Positions 34,617 through 47,779 are shown, counted from the first letter of the stretch. The stretch is 64,000 nt of DNA from Phallus indusiatus (GCA_027605045.1 JAQFWX010000002.1:1426001-1490000), one strand, 5' to 3'. A program made the numbers and translations. The notes: generated from the sequence alone by a model not told the origin.

Positions 34617-35093
34617 ATGGGGGCTTATTACGACGAGATAGAAATTGAGGATATGAGTTGGGATGAGGTATTTTGATACCGTATCTCGTTTTTGCTTTGG
34701 TTAATAAACTCAATTACCAGGAAAAGCGCGTGTATCACTACCCATGCCCATGTGGCGATCGGTTTGAAATCTCGCGGCAGCAACTGAAAGATTATGAGGA
34801 TATCGCGACTTGTCCGAGCTGCAGTTTAGTGATACGAGTGGTTTATGATCCGGTGCGTCCGATTATTTATTCGTCTGATTGGCCCGAGTTGCTGACTCGA
34901 GTTATTTCATTAGCTCGATTTTCAAGATGACGAGGACGAGGACGACAAGGATGATGGCGCAGCGAATGATGAGGAAGACGAAGATGAAGACGATGAGTCT
35001 TCGGATGGTGAAGAAAATTTTGAAGATGCATTAGACAACTTACACATCTCCGAGCCGACTCCTGTCCTCACCTCGGTCACAGCAGCTGCTTAA
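34617..35093 (+). CDS. DPH3: Diphthamide biosynthesis protein 3 (Dph3/Kti11), CSL zinc finger
   Basis: Small electron-carrier protein for the Dph1-Dph2 radical enzyme that starts diphthamide synthesis on elongation factor 2, also linked to Elongator tRNA modification. Exons 34617-34667, 34721-34852 and 34914-35093 give 120 residues. Sequence: [48 protein letters not shown]. The four zinc ligands are the cysteines of CPCG and CPSC, and the CSL triplet is intact. After YDP the third exon adds [10 protein letters not shown] and a long acidic tail. Fungal Dph3 is usually about 80 residues, so this acidic tail of roughly 45 residues is longer than normal. Confidence 0.93.
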
Positions 35094-36098
35094 TTTGATA
35101 CAAAATATGGAACGGAACGAGGTTGATTCAAGGCGAGGTTCAGCACGTTGTTGTAATGAAGGATCGTACCATATGTAGCGATATTAAGTTCCCGATTACC
35201 TTTGCATTATGTATACACTAAATTTACATTTACATAACTCAGCAAACACTCGAAAGTTATGCCAACCCGTTCTCTGTAAGTCATTATTTACGAGCAACGG
35301 AGGTGAAGGTCCTGAAAATGCCTATGTGCAATACAGTGAGGACCTTCCGGTTTCTGCATGCATCTGAGAAGACGTGATTTATCATCGCTTCATCTCTCGT
35401 AATGGATGAATAGACTCACGGAACAAAAGGCCATCTCGATTCATATTCGTCTTCATTCACAACATTTTACACCATCCTCAGCATGGGTGGAGTCCTATGT
35501 TGCGGTCCGGTGTGCTCATACTTTACACGTTTACACGCTGGATCACCAATTAGGATAAGTTCGGCGATCTCGATTCTATAGATTCGAACTTCGCTTTGAC
35601 GCATCATTATCAACACTAATTAGGCAACTATATTCGCTGCTCGGAGATTTACGTCGATTTAAATTGCAGAGGTTTCCGTTTTTGGACAGGCGGATAGCCA
35701 CTGTTGACCACTTTAAATTATACTTGAATTATACAATAGTCAATCACATGTAAGTATTATGTGTATACAATTAGACTAAGCGGTGTAATCAAGCATGGCG
35801 AGTACGGTAGATCAGGATAGATCCCGCAGATAAAAAGCATCGGTTAGATTGGTATCATGAGGTGTCTAGAATCATCTGAAGATCGACAGTATGATTGGCT
35901 GATGCCAGCAGATGCGTGACATTTGCGTGATGGACACATGGACGTGTGTGGATCCACGCCGTGACCAAATCAGTCCGACGTTATGTACAATTTTTTTCTT
36001 CTTCTCTCCCGATCGCAGCGTGCGGCGGGAGGTAAGTAACAAAACTGCAATAAAAACCAATATACATATCCCTTTTTCTCGAAAAAATTTCTTCAGTT
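35094..36098. promoter_or_regulatory. URA2 upstream region with 5'-leader intron
   Basis: Contains the probable URA2 promoter and a 5'-UTR intron (donor GGAG/GTAAGT at about 36032, acceptor TTCTTCAG at 36096, two bases before the start codon). The rest shows no gene. Confidence 0.55.
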
Positions 36099-39000
36099 AT
36101 GACATCTTCTCTTCAACCAACCTCCCGTCCCGCTATGAACACGCTTTTAAATGGTTTTCATGCCAGCCATGGGCTTACACCACCCGTCACTGCTCCACCT
36201 GTGTTGGATGTAAGAAATCCCTTCCTGCAATTTTCAGAAGCTGTTCTTGAGCTCGAAGATGGAACGGCGTATAAAGGTCGCAGTTTCGGTGCTGAAGGCA
36301 AAAGTGTCTCGGGTGAATGTGTATTTCAAACCGGTACGTCCAACGTTCATGCTATCCTTGTGGTTCAGGTATTTTTTCTTTTGGGGGTTGACATCTAACA
36401 CTTTCATAGGAATGGTTGGCTACACAGAGTCCTTGACAGATCCTTCGTACGAAGGTCAAATCCTCATTTTGACTTATCCCCTAATTGGCAACTACGGTGT
36501 CCCTGCGAGGCCTGAAGATTTGTTATCTTTACAAAACCTACCCAATGATTTTGAATCATCACGCATTCACATCTCTGCTTTGATTGTTGGTTACTATTCG
36601 GAGGAATTCAGTCATTTCCTGGCATCCTCTTCTCTTGGTCTCTGGCTTAAGCAAAATGGTGTCCCGGCTATATGCGGCGTCGATACTCGGGCTTTGACAA
36701 AACGGATCAGAGAAAAGGGGTCAATGTTAGGAAAGCTCTTGGCAGCTAAAGCGACACACCCCAATGGTATCACTAATAACAATCAACATTCGACTCATTC
36801 GTCCCCAGCTAGTGGCGAGCATTGGAGGGAAGACTTCATAGACATTCCATTCCATGACCCGAATGCTTCAAATCTTGTCGCAACGGTATCTACGTCTGAA
36901 CCTCGAGTATATCCCTCCACAGGCCAAGAAGCCAAGTATCATCCTTCGGGTCGTCCTTTGCGTGTGTTAGCCATTGATGTCGGCATGAAATATAACCAGA
37001 TTCGTTGTTTCACGTCGCGCGGAATCGAGGTCAAGGTTGTCCCTTGGGATTATGACTATTTGCTTCCATCGGAAGCCCCTTATGACGGAATTTTTGTTTC
37101 TAATGGCCCAGGTGATCCCACCACTGTCTCGTCAACGATTAATCGATTGCGCGTTGCCCTAAACGATCCCAACCCCAAACCTATATTTGGTATTTGTCTA
37201 GGACATCAACTTTTGGCTTTAGCTGCAGGTGCAACGACTTCAAAAATGAAATATGGAAATCGAGGACATAATATTCCATGCACTGAAACTTTCAGTGGTC
37301 GATGTTACATTACGAGTCAAAATCACGGATTTCAAGTAGATACAACTACTTTACCTACTGGATGGAAGGAGCTATTCAAAAATGCAAACGACGGGAGTAA
37401 CGAAGGGATCTTTTGCGAGACAGGGCCCTTCTTCTCCGTTCAGTTTCACCCCGAATCTACACCTGGACCTAGAGATACGGAATTTCTATTCGACGTCTTC
37501 ATTCAAGACATCATAGATTGCATTACAACCAATACACTTCAACCCATCAAAATGCCAAATGCCACCCCACTGCCTCGTCCTGACACCCGCGTAAAGGTCT
37601 CAAAAGTCATGATCCTAGGCTCAGGTGGCTTATCTATTGGCCAAGCTGGAGAATTCGACTATTCAGGTTCTCAAGCTATCAAAGCATTAAAAGAAGAGGG
37701 GATATACACGGTTTTGGTTAATCCCAACATCGCTACTATCGCTACCTCGAAAGGGCTGGCAGATAAAGTCTATTTCTTGCCTGTTACAGCAGAGTTTGTC
37801 CGTAAAATCATCAGGTATGAGAAGCCCGACGGTATCTACGTTACATTCGGTGGTCAGACGGCTCTGAACGTCGGCATCAAACTAAAAGACGAATTCAAAA
37901 GCCTGGGATGTCAAGTCTTGGGCACTCCCATCGAGACTATTATCATGACAGAAGACAGACAGTTATTCGCGAGTGCAATGGCTCAGATTGGTGAACGCTG
38001 TGCCGATAGCGCGACGGCCACTACACCTGACGAGGCCGTCACTGCTGCCAACCGGATCGGGTTTCCTGTTATTGTGCGAGCTGCGTATGCTCTCGGAGGT
38101 CTTGGTTCTGGATTTGCGAAAGATGAAGCCCAGCTTCGCGAGCTTTGCGGGAAAGCTTTCGCTACCAGTCCTCAGGTTTTGGTTGAGCGTAGCATGAAAG
38201 GATGGAAGGAAATTGAATACGAAGTTGTCCGCGATTGTAGGGATAATTGTATCACGGTTTGCAATATGGAGGTAGGTAGTATTGCAAGATTAATTCGCCG
38301 GCGATTGCGATACCAGTTGACCCCCGTAGAATTTCGATCCCTTGGGTATACACACCGGTGACTCTATCGTCGTTGCTCCATCCCAAACTCTATCGGATTC
38401 GGACTATAACATGCTGCGCACGACTGCGATAAACGTCATCCGCCATCTCGGTGTTGTGGGTGAATGTAATATTCAATATGCTTTAAACCCTGTTTCCCAA
38501 GAGTATTGTATCATCGAAGTATGGCTCCCTCTTTAATAACCTCTGCATCACTTATAGAACTGGCTATTAGGTAAACGCTCGACTTTCGCGGTCTTCTGCA
38601 CTGGCTTCAAAAGCCACCGGTTATCCTCTAGCCTTCATTGCTGCAAAGCTGGGCCTTGGAATACCCCTCAACGAAATCCGCAATTCAGTCACCCGAGTTA
38701 CCTCGGCTTGCTTTGAACCCAGCTTGGACTATGTCGTCGTCAAAATGCCTCGTTGGGATTTGAAAAAGTTCAATCGCGTTAGCAATCTTCTTAGTTCAAG
38801 CATGAAAAGCGTTGGCGAGGTTATGAGTATCGGCCGGACGTTCGAAGAAACTATTCAGAAAGCAATACGTGCCATTGACGACCAATTTGACGGCTTCTCG
38901 AACGTTAGTTTTCCTAATGAATAATTACTTTAATTCCTTCATTTGCCGATGTTTTCATTTAGAATGACTTTGTCAAAGACATCGATCATGAATTGCAATA

Positions 39001-42000
39001 TCCAACTGACAAGAGAATCTTCGCTATTGCGGCTGCTCTCCATCGCGGTTACTCTGTAGAGAAGATTTGGCAAATGACTAACATTGACAAATGGTTCCTT
39101 ACGCGTATGCAATACATTGCCAATATGGAAACCATCCTTTCGTAAGTGTTCACATTTCATTTTCAGCTTCTGAGGACATAGAAACTTATATCTTTGGATT
39201 ACAGACAGTGTAACTTGCAGACCATTTCTACAGACCTGCTTCTCTATGCAAAGCGGAGTGGATTCTCTGATCGTCAGTTGGCCAAGTTCCTTGGATCGAC
39301 CGAGCTGGCTGTTCGTCGCCTGCGGCAAGAAAACAACATTGTCACATTCGTCAAGCAAATCGACACGGTAGCAGCCGAATTCCCTGCGTATACTAACTAC
39401 CTCTACACCACGTATAATGCGGCTGAGAACGACGTGACGTTCGACGACCATGGTGTGATGGTACTTGGCTCTGGTGTCTATCGTATTGGATCGTCTGTCG
39501 AATTCGACTGGTGTGCGGTTCGTGCCATCCGAACTCTGAGGGATCAAGGCCTTAAAACCATTATGGTCAACTATAATCCCGAGACCGTCAGTACAGATTA
39601 TGACGAAGCTGACCGGCTATATTTCGAGAATATTAGTCTGGAAACCATTCTCGACATATATGATCTCGAACAAGCTAAGGGTGTCATTCTGTCTATGGGT
39701 GGCCAAACTCCAAATAATATCTCTCTACCTCTTTATCGGCAAAACGTCAACATCTACGGAACGTCTCCCGAAATGATTGACACTGCTGAAAACCGATACA
39801 AGTTCTCTCGGTTGCTAGATAAAATTGGTGTGGACCAACCATTATGGAAGGAGTTGACCAGCTTCACAGAAGCGGAAGCCTTTTGTGAGAAAGTTGGTTA
39901 CCCTGTTCTAGTCCGACCTTCCTATGTGTTGTCTGGTGCCGCGATGAATGTAGTGTCTAGCGGGGACGATCTTCACGTGTATCTGACACAAGCATCTGCC
40001 GTCTCTCGCGATCATCCTGTGGTCATCACCAAGTACATTGAAAACGCCAAGGAAATCGAAATGGACGCGGTGGCAAAGGATGGGAAATTGGTCATGCATT
40101 ATATTTCCGAGCATGTTGAGAATGCGGGTGTACATTCGGGTGATGCGACGTTGATTTTACCGCCACAAGACCTGGATCCCGAAACCGTTCGCCGTATTGA
40201 AGATGCCACTAGTAAAATTGGGAACGCTCTTAACGTCACCGGTCCTTTCAACATTCAATTCATTGCCAAAAACAATGAGATTAAAGTCATCGAATGTAAC
40301 TTGCGTGCAGCACGGTCCTTCCCCTTCGTGTCAAAGGTCACAGGTATCGATGCAATCGAGATGGCTACAAAAGTCATGCTAGGCATACCAGTAGAGGCAT
40401 ATCCCGCACTCAGCTTGCCTCCAGACTATGTGGGAGTCAAAGTTGCACAGTTCAGCTTCAGCAGGCTTTCAGGAGCCGATCCGGTCTTGGGTGTTGAGAT
40501 GGCTTCGACGGGTGAAGTCGCTTGCTTCGGACGCGACAAGTACGAAGCCTATTTAAAGGCAACGATTTCCACTGGTATAGTTCTTCCTAAGAAAAACATT
40601 CTACTCTCGATTGGAAGTTACAAGGAAAAGATGGAGCTTTTGCCTTCTGTTCAGAAGTTAGCTGCTGCAGGATACAACCTCTTCGGAACGGCTGGAACGG
40701 CGGATTTCTTTACAGAACATAATGTTCCAGTTAAAGTAGGTTGCAATTTCTCTGTTGTAAGGTCATTTTCTGAACTCCGCTTTTTTAGTATTTGGATATA
40801 CTCCCTGAAGGAGAGAAGCTAAAATCTGAATACTCTCTTACCCAACATCTTGCAAACAATCTTATTGACATGTACATCAATCTGCCTTCGAAGAATCACT
40901 ATCGGAGACCTGCTAGCTATACTAGCAAGGGTTATCGCACGCGTCGTTTGGCTGTTGATTTCGCGGTTCCTCTTATTACCAATGTCAAGATCGCCAAGCT
41001 GCTAGTCGAAGCCATTGTTAGGAAATTGCCTTTAGACGTTTCCAGCGTTGATTATAAGACTTCCCATACGAGTCATACTTTCCCAGGACTTGTCAATGTC
41101 TTCACGTTTATCCCAGGTTTAGTCGAGAAGAGGTCCGCCGATTTTGCTAGCGTGACGAAATCATCTCTCAGCGCAGGACTTACCACTGCTGTGATTTCTC
41201 CTGCAGGATTGGATAGTGGCATTGAGGACGAACCAACACTTCATATAGCGCATGGCAATGCAACTGGCAATGCGTATTGTAATTATGCTCTAGCGACGAC
41301 GGCCACGGCTTCGAATTTGAAGAAGCTTGAGGACGAGGATATCTTAGCTGAGACCAAGTTCTTGTTTATACCGTTGGACAAAACAACTGGTAGAACTACG
41401 ATTGATTCTATCGCTGTCGTTTCCGAACATTTTACCTCGTGGCCTTCCGACAAGCCCATCGTTACTGACGCAAAAGGATCCGATTTGGCCTCAGTTTTAC
41501 TCCTCGCCAGTTTACACAATCGCAGCGTGCATGTAACGGATGTCAAAACCAAGGACGATGTTCTTTTAATTTCTCTGAGCAAGGAGAAGCAGCTCAAGGT
41601 TACCTGTGACGTCGCTGTGTTCTCATTGTTCTTTGCTAGCGAAGATTGGCAAAATGCCCCTTGCTTGCCGACTAGGCAGAATCAAGCTGCTTTGTGGCAG
41701 TACCTCCCTATCATCGATATGTTCTCCGTTGGTGATGTTCCGTACAGACTTGGGCGGCATCTTGGCAAGAATGTTTCTGCGAATAGTGGTATTGAAGAAA
41801 CGCTGCCCCTATTATTGTCTTCTGTGGCTGAAGGAAAGCTGACGTTGAATGATATTATGCAACGGCTGCATGACAGTCCGGCTAAAATCTTCTCACTCCC
41901 TGATCAAGCGCATACGCAGGTCGAAGTTGTAGTGGGAAGGAAAACCACATTCGAACGAAACGATGGTTTCTGGTCTCCTCTGGCTTCAACGTCTATCGCA

Positions 42001-43358
42001 GGTGCTGTACATCGCATTTCAATTCATGGACAAACAGTTTGTTTGGATGGTGTTACATTCGGAACTGCGATGGGACGTGATGTTTCTGGTGCCGCAGTTG
42101 TAGTCGTCAGACCTGCAGAACGTCGAGCTTCGCTCGTTTCCGTTGCAAGACCAATTGCAATCGCGGAACAACCAGCTCCTATAGCGACGAGCGCAACGCA
42201 ACCTGCCGTTCTCTCAACAACCGCTACACAGGTAGTTCAAGACAGATTACACACTCTCAAAGTGCCTATTCATCCTTCTTTCCACCGTCGCCACATCCTC
42301 ACCGTCAAACAATTTTCTTCGAGGGACGATATTCATGAACTATTCAATTTGGCTCATGAGATGAGGCTTCAGGTGGAACGTAACGGTGTTATGGACATAT
42401 TGAAGGGGCGAGTCCTTTGTAGTATATTCTATGAACCATCCACGAGGACGAGTGGTTCTTTCGATGCCGCAATGAAACGCTTGGGAGGTGAAGTCGTCCA
42501 AGTGACTGCTGATAGATCTTCTGTGGCCAAAGGTGAAAGTTTGGCGGACACTGTTCGAACACTGGGATGTTATGGGGACGCAATCGTTTTGCGACACCCC
42601 GATGTGGGTAGTGCTCAGCTTGCTGCCAAATACTCGCCCGTGCCTATCATAAACGCAGGAGATGGAATTGGTGAACATCCTACTCAGGTGAGTGATTAAA
42701 GTCCTTTCTTTGGCGTGAAAATACTGATCAGTTATATAGGCCTTGCTGGACATCTTCACGATACGATCGGAATTGGGAACTGTAAACGGCCGAACCATAA
42801 CAATGCTGGGCGATCTCAAGAATGGTCGAACTGTTCACAGTCTTGTTAGCCTTCTTTGCTTATATTCGGTGACGCTCAACTTCGTGTCACCCCAAACTTT
42901 GGCGATGCCTGCCAATGTGGTCACTGCAGCTCGCCGAGCAGGCGTCACTGTTCGCGTTACAGAAAATTTGGAGGACGTGCTTGCGGAAACGGATGTCCTC
43001 TACGTGACTCGTGTTCAAAAAGAGAGGTTCGATAGTGAGAGCGATTGGCTTCGAGTTAAAGACTCGTATCGGGTTAACCACTCGGTTTTGGCGCGTGCTA
43101 AGCCTGAAATGATTGTCATGCATCCTTTGCCACGTCTTCAGGGTTAGTTCTTTGGGTATAATGCTTCCGCGTTGAAATTGCTAATTATGAAGCAGAAATT
43201 GATCCTGAAGTTGATTTCGATTCTCGTCGGGCTGTGTATTTCCGACAAATGCGATATGGATTATTTGTATGCCATTTTTTAGACTCTTTGCCATCTCGAC
43301 AATTGATTTATTGTTCCTTTAGGTTCGCATGGCACTGCTAGCCAGCGTCATGGCTTGA
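36099..43358 (+). CDS. URA2: Multifunctional pyrimidine enzyme: carbamoyl-phosphate synthase / aspartate transcarbamylase
   Basis: Makes carbamoyl phosphate from glutamine, bicarbonate and ATP, then carbamoyl aspartate: the first two steps of UMP synthesis. About 2,240 residues after removing about eight introns. Order: small-subunit N-domain ([20 protein letters not shown]); glutaminase with nucleophile Cys in [17 protein letters not shown] and [10 protein letters not shown]; first CPS half ([60 protein letters not shown]); second half ([54 protein letters not shown]); regulatory MGS domain ([11 protein letters not shown]). Next is a dihydroorotase-like domain ([20 protein letters not shown]) lacking the HxH metal ligands. 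Last is ATCase with [32 protein letters not shown] and [16 protein letters not shown] feedback through the MGS region is expected. The inactive dihydroorotase is normal for fungi. Confidence 0.96.
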
Positions 43359-43696
43359 ACATTGTAAAAACGCCTAGTGTGTGTAAAAAGAAAGCGGAAG
43401 AAATCTTTACAAGCATATTTGTTATCATCTAAATTGCAATTGGGGGAAAACCATCTATATCTATTTATCAATCATATACAATTAGAACTTTCAGGCATCT
43501 CATGTGAATCCCGTGGTTCCAGAGTAAAATTGCAGATTAGACGTAGAAAACAACACAAAAGAGTGGATGTTCGGGAAATTGTATCAATAGTAACAATAAA
43601 CGATGACAGGGATAATACAAGTGAAGTTGAGTAGTTATATAGATGGTCTAGCTTGCGTTCTCGAGAGATCGTGACAAAGCAGGTCGCCATTCAATT
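43359..43696. other. Convergent 3' flanks of URA2 and DPB4
   Basis: 338 bp of AT-rich 3'-UTR sequence shared by two convergent genes; no separate gene seen. Confidence 0.5.
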
Positions 43697-44488
43697 TTAG
43701 TGATCCCCCTCGTCCATATCTACATCGACATCAGGACCTTCTCCTGTCTCCGAGGCAGCCACGCTGTCCACATGGTCCGCATGATTTGATTGGTGTTGTG
43801 GTGGTGGAACTGCTGCGGCTTTTGATGATACATCCTTTTCTTTGGTTTTACCTTTGGATTCGGGAGGCTTGTTCTTCCCCTTTTCAGGTTTCATTCCCTG
43901 TCGGAAAACTAAAGAAGCGGTTTTGGTCAAAAACGCTTTTTTGGAATAGAGGTTATGAAACGTCAATTGTACTTTCTAGTTCATTTTGAAATTGGTCTGT
44001 GCAGGTCTCGAGAGACGGAAAGCTGATGTTTTCCAATGCTTTAGAAACGTCTGCTGCAGATATCGTTTTGTGCGCTCGGGAGGTGGCGACTTCGTGTGAA
44101 CTTTCATGAATGAAATTAGATTGAATTTGGGAGGGACGGAAAGAAGATACTCGTACGCTGATGCTGAGAATTGGGTACAAAGTTAGCTTTTAAGCTCGGT
44201 TTGCATTCAACAGGGTAAGTACTCACTCAGATGGTTAATAAAGACTGTAGCGCTCTTCACTAGTGCTGTGATAGTTTCATCTTCCAGCTTGAAATCCGGA
44301 TAGACCTGTCTACAACTTTCACGGTTGAATTCAAAAACCGAAGAAACGCGAACAAATACCCCGGACTGAGCAAGCTGAGTAACAAGCAGCTTGGGCAGTT
44401 CTACATCTTCAATTCCTTCTGAACCGGCATCTTGTTGGGTTTGAGAGAGAGAAGGTGCCGGATTTGAAGGATCTTTTCGTGGTGGCAT
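43697..44488 (-). CDS. DPB4: DNA polymerase epsilon subunit D (Dpb4/POLE3), histone-fold
   Basis: Histone-fold subunit that pairs with Dpb3 in replicative polymerase epsilon and also serves in chromatin remodelling (CHRAC/ISW2). Start ATG 44488 (MPPRKDPSN); an in-frame ATG at 44512 adds eight residues. The histone fold, once introns are removed: VELPKLLVTQLAQSGVYPDF, KLEDETITALVKSATVFINH, then HEVATSRAHKTISAADVSKA and LENISF. A Lys-rich helix and an acidic, Glu/Asp-rich tail ending VDVDMDEGDH follow. The intron at about 44365-44312 stays open in frame and is easily misread as coding; removing it restores family spacing. The ATVFIN and KTISAADV motifs separate it from H2B/NF-YB relatives. Convergent with URA2. 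Confidence 0.85.
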
Positions 44489-45326
44489 TAGCGACGCCTT
44501 GATGACAGACACCGGGTTCGTCTCATCGAGAATCCACTGAGTGGGCGAAACTCTGTTCGAGTTGAAGCTCCGACGCTAATTGTCACAGTAGTGGATGCGG
44601 TCATCCGGAATCTTGCGAGGGTATTAATTATTGCGGACGCTTAAGTACAAAGATTGTATATACGAAAGATACACAGCGCACAATACACAGGAAGTTGAGA
44701 AAAGGAAACAGAAGAAAACAGAAACATGGGAGGGAGGGAAGGGTAAGCAAAAGAACTTTGAACTTCGCAACACTGGGTATGCGAAGAGGTGGTCTGAAGA
44801 CAACAGTTGCGGATGGGAGAGCTCGCCATCCGGGTTTATCAGTCGTGTGTGGTGAGACACGCTGACAACGACTGAGACAGGGCCCCAAGTCCTCTGCGAG
44901 TCACGGCCGAGGCCTTAGCACGAGTGGGGGTGTCGTGTGGGCGTGGGCGCTCTTCCTCGCCGATTAGACCGTAGTAAACGCATCGCGTTTAAACACTAAT
45001 TAATTATTTCAGTATGAAGACTGGACAATATTCCGCAAAAGAATCTCATATTTTGTATCACAAGAATATAATTTCTTGTTCTCTGGTCATTCGGCATTGT
45101 ACATAGATAAATCTACAAAGCGTTTAACACATAAGATTCATTTGTGGTATCATTGTGAAACACGACAACTCCATCAGTCTCCCTAACGCCACGCACAACG
45201 TTATCTGATTTATCTGATAACTTGTGAAAACTCAAGAGAAAACGACATCCCTTGATAATGATTTGAGAAAGGATTCAGAGAGAACGATAAACACATACGC
45301 AGAGTGAATAGGCCAGAATTCCGAGT
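44489..45326. other. Intergenic, no gene seen
   Basis: Upstream region of DPB4 and 3' flank of the DUF6533 gene. Overlapping open frames at 44624-44888 on both strands show no family pattern. Confidence 0.45.
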
Positions 45327-47008
45327 CTACGAGGAGGTAAATTTTAGATACCAACGCGTGGTCAGACGGATGAATAAAACGTACGGTACAGCTACAATAT
45401 CCAAAGCCGCATGAATTTTGATCACGAAAGCGGCGTTGAGCAGCGTGATGACTGGGAAGGGTTATGAATACAATATACATTCATACTTGAAGCTTCCTAC
45501 CTGTGTTTCTGAGAAGAGAAGATGTAAACTGGGCAGCAGAAGAAATTGCAAAAGTTGCTTACACTATAAAGAAAATTATGCCTTGTTGAAAAATAGCCAG
45601 GAGCAAGGGGTGATGTAACGTCAGCGAGGTAAATCCCCCAGGTCCCGAGGGTTCGGAGACCAAGTCCTCACGAACTTTATATATTGAGAATGCTAGAAGA
45701 ATGGCTACGAAACGAAAATTAAGTAGGCCGGTCCATCCATGACGAACATGTTATTACCTGAAAAAACAAATGCGGGAACCCTGCAAAGATGATTGTGTCA
45801 AATTATCTGCAGAACAAAAGCAAACTCTGGGACTTGCCATGCTAAAAGGGTAAATGTAAAATTAGGTCTCCCACTGGTATATATCAAACATCCCGGTAGC
45901 GAAAGACCGACCGGCAGGGGTGTAAGGGGTACTGCTTTTCCAGTTCTAGTGGCAGTGTAGAAAAAAAGCTAAGAAGTATTGATTCAGGGAAGGGTAAAGA
46001 TGAGACGAAAAATTAGATGTACATACCACCAATTCAACTGATTAAAAGTAAATTAGTGTTGCCCCAGCACCAAATACAACCACTCACTGAAGTATAACAC
46101 CAATATAAAGTAAAGGACTACCGGCGAGATTGAGAGTGAGTTGCAAGTCAGGACGGTCAAGCATGGTGGAAGGAGAACTGGTACCTTTTTTCTGACCGCC
46201 ATATAACGCGTTTATCCTCAAAATCAAAAGCAGATTTACTAAAGCCTCTTCTATTGGAAGGCCAGCGCTGCAAGTATCTCATGTTAATTCGGTATAGGAC
46301 CTCTCATAGGGGGGTGAATGAACCTGGAGAACCACTGGGTATAGACACGGCAGCTATATAAATGTTCAGTTCCATAGATCCCCTTTGAACTGACGAGATA
46401 TTCACCTCTATCATTCAGTATGTGAGAAACTGTTGCAGGACAGTGAAGTTCAGAAAGAGCTCACTTTAATGGTCAAATTTCGGCCGAGAAATTCTATATA
46501 AACAATAAGCCTTTTCAAAGATTGCATTTTGCGACGGCGCTACCTTGAACTATGACTCTGTGGTATTGACCATATATCAGTGAGCAGTGATATTAGGCAT
46601 TATAGACTTACGCAAGACTTATGAAAGCGTAATAACGAGTAACAATATACAAAATCTTTCGGAACGAAATATCTCGCCTAAAGAATTCAAATACAGATTA
46701 GCCTGGTGTCGTCCTAGAGGAAGCAGTGCACCCTTACGTCTCCCAGACAAATTTAACCTGTGAGAAAAAGGTTAGAAGCGAAAACCTCAGACTTTAAGAA
46801 TGGAATGGATATACTTCTTGGGGAATCGTCAAAATGGTATCGTACACCATAATAGTCAGGAGCGCCACTTATATATTATCGTAAGTATTTGATTGTATTG
46901 ATGGTTTCGTTTGAAAAGTGGGCTCTTACCTGCGATGTAATTGACAGTGAGCACCGCTTTTAGATTGGCGATCAGAGTTTCTACTACATTAGCAGGATCT
47001 TCCGACAT
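45327..47008 (-). CDS. DUF6533-type multi-pass membrane protein, many tiny exons
   Basis: Uncharacterised seven-helix-like membrane protein family that is abundant in Agaricomycetes. No long open frame marks it, but splicing restores the family signature. From ATG 47008: MSEDPANVVETLIANLKAVL, TVNYIAVALLTIMVYDTILT, IPQEVKFVWETRDISFRKIL, YIVTRYYAFI. Then LLLILRINALYGGQKK, LPGCLIYTSGRPNFTFTLLA joined to WVPAFVFS (GC donor at 45837), AILLAFSIYKVRED, HHPLLLAIFQQGIIFFIV, and a last segment VITLLNAAFVIKI with VPYVLFIRL. The first five exons and the GC intron are well supported. Exons between 46.1 and 46.55 kb and the C-terminal end (stop placed at 45327) are uncertain. Function unknown. Confidence 0.7.
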
Positions 47009-47779
47009 TCAAGAGAGGTGAAGTTTTCGTTCGCCAGAACAAATTTTTCGAAGGTTAGAGAAACCTGAAGAGGTAGCAGAGAGGGCGTTGAGATTGCTTC
47101 CGTACCACTTGACCGTCCTACGTTCGACTTCTTGAAAATAATTTAGAATAATTCATAATCACTAGAGAATCTAAAAGAATCCATACTCACCTGCCCGAAA
47201 GAATGGGCGGTCGCTGACGTTGAACGTGAAACTGTAAAGTAACGACGTGGGGAGCGGCGAGTCTTGAATTCGAACGGTGCGGAGCACGGTGTATTATGAC
47301 CGGTTGAGCTACGCTATCTTTTGCCACATGTCATTTCCTTCAAGAAGTTGGTATGTCAAATATTGCTAGTGTAAAAAATTCGGGATTGACACTGACGCGT
47401 CTACATCCCACAAGAGCTTGGAGAAGTACGTCAGCTGGCCATACCATCTCGAAACCCGTATTTAATGACAATGACGGAGAAATTAGGTGTGGTTTATTAG
47501 TGTTGTAGATTTCAACAGCATTCACCCCGAATGGCAAATCTTAGGAAGCGCGTTTCGATGGTAACAGTGATGACACTCTTGACTGTTGACGTAGATCGTA
47601 CTTGTGCTTCTTACGCGCCGTCTCCGACGAGATAACCGTGCGCCGTCCGTTTTCAAGCTCTCTGGCACGCATGTCTCAATTGCCCTTTCACATATGTTCA
47701 CCACGTTCTCTCGGGATATTGTAGATGTCAATGAAGAGTGAACAGTTTTGTTATGATGAAACAAGATAAAATGGATGTC
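47009..47779. other. Upstream of DUF6533 gene; degenerate tRNA-like patch
   Basis: On the minus strand near 47325-47262 a perfect A-box-like TAGCTCAACCGG and a B-box-like GTTCGAATTC lie 24 nt apart, too close for a tRNA, and the stems do not pair. It may be a decayed tRNA or SINE head. No protein gene seen. Confidence 0.35.

Noticed and set aside
47262..47325. tRNA gene on the minus strand
   Set aside because: A- and B-box-like motifs are present but only 24 nt apart, and neither the acceptor stem nor the T stem pairs.
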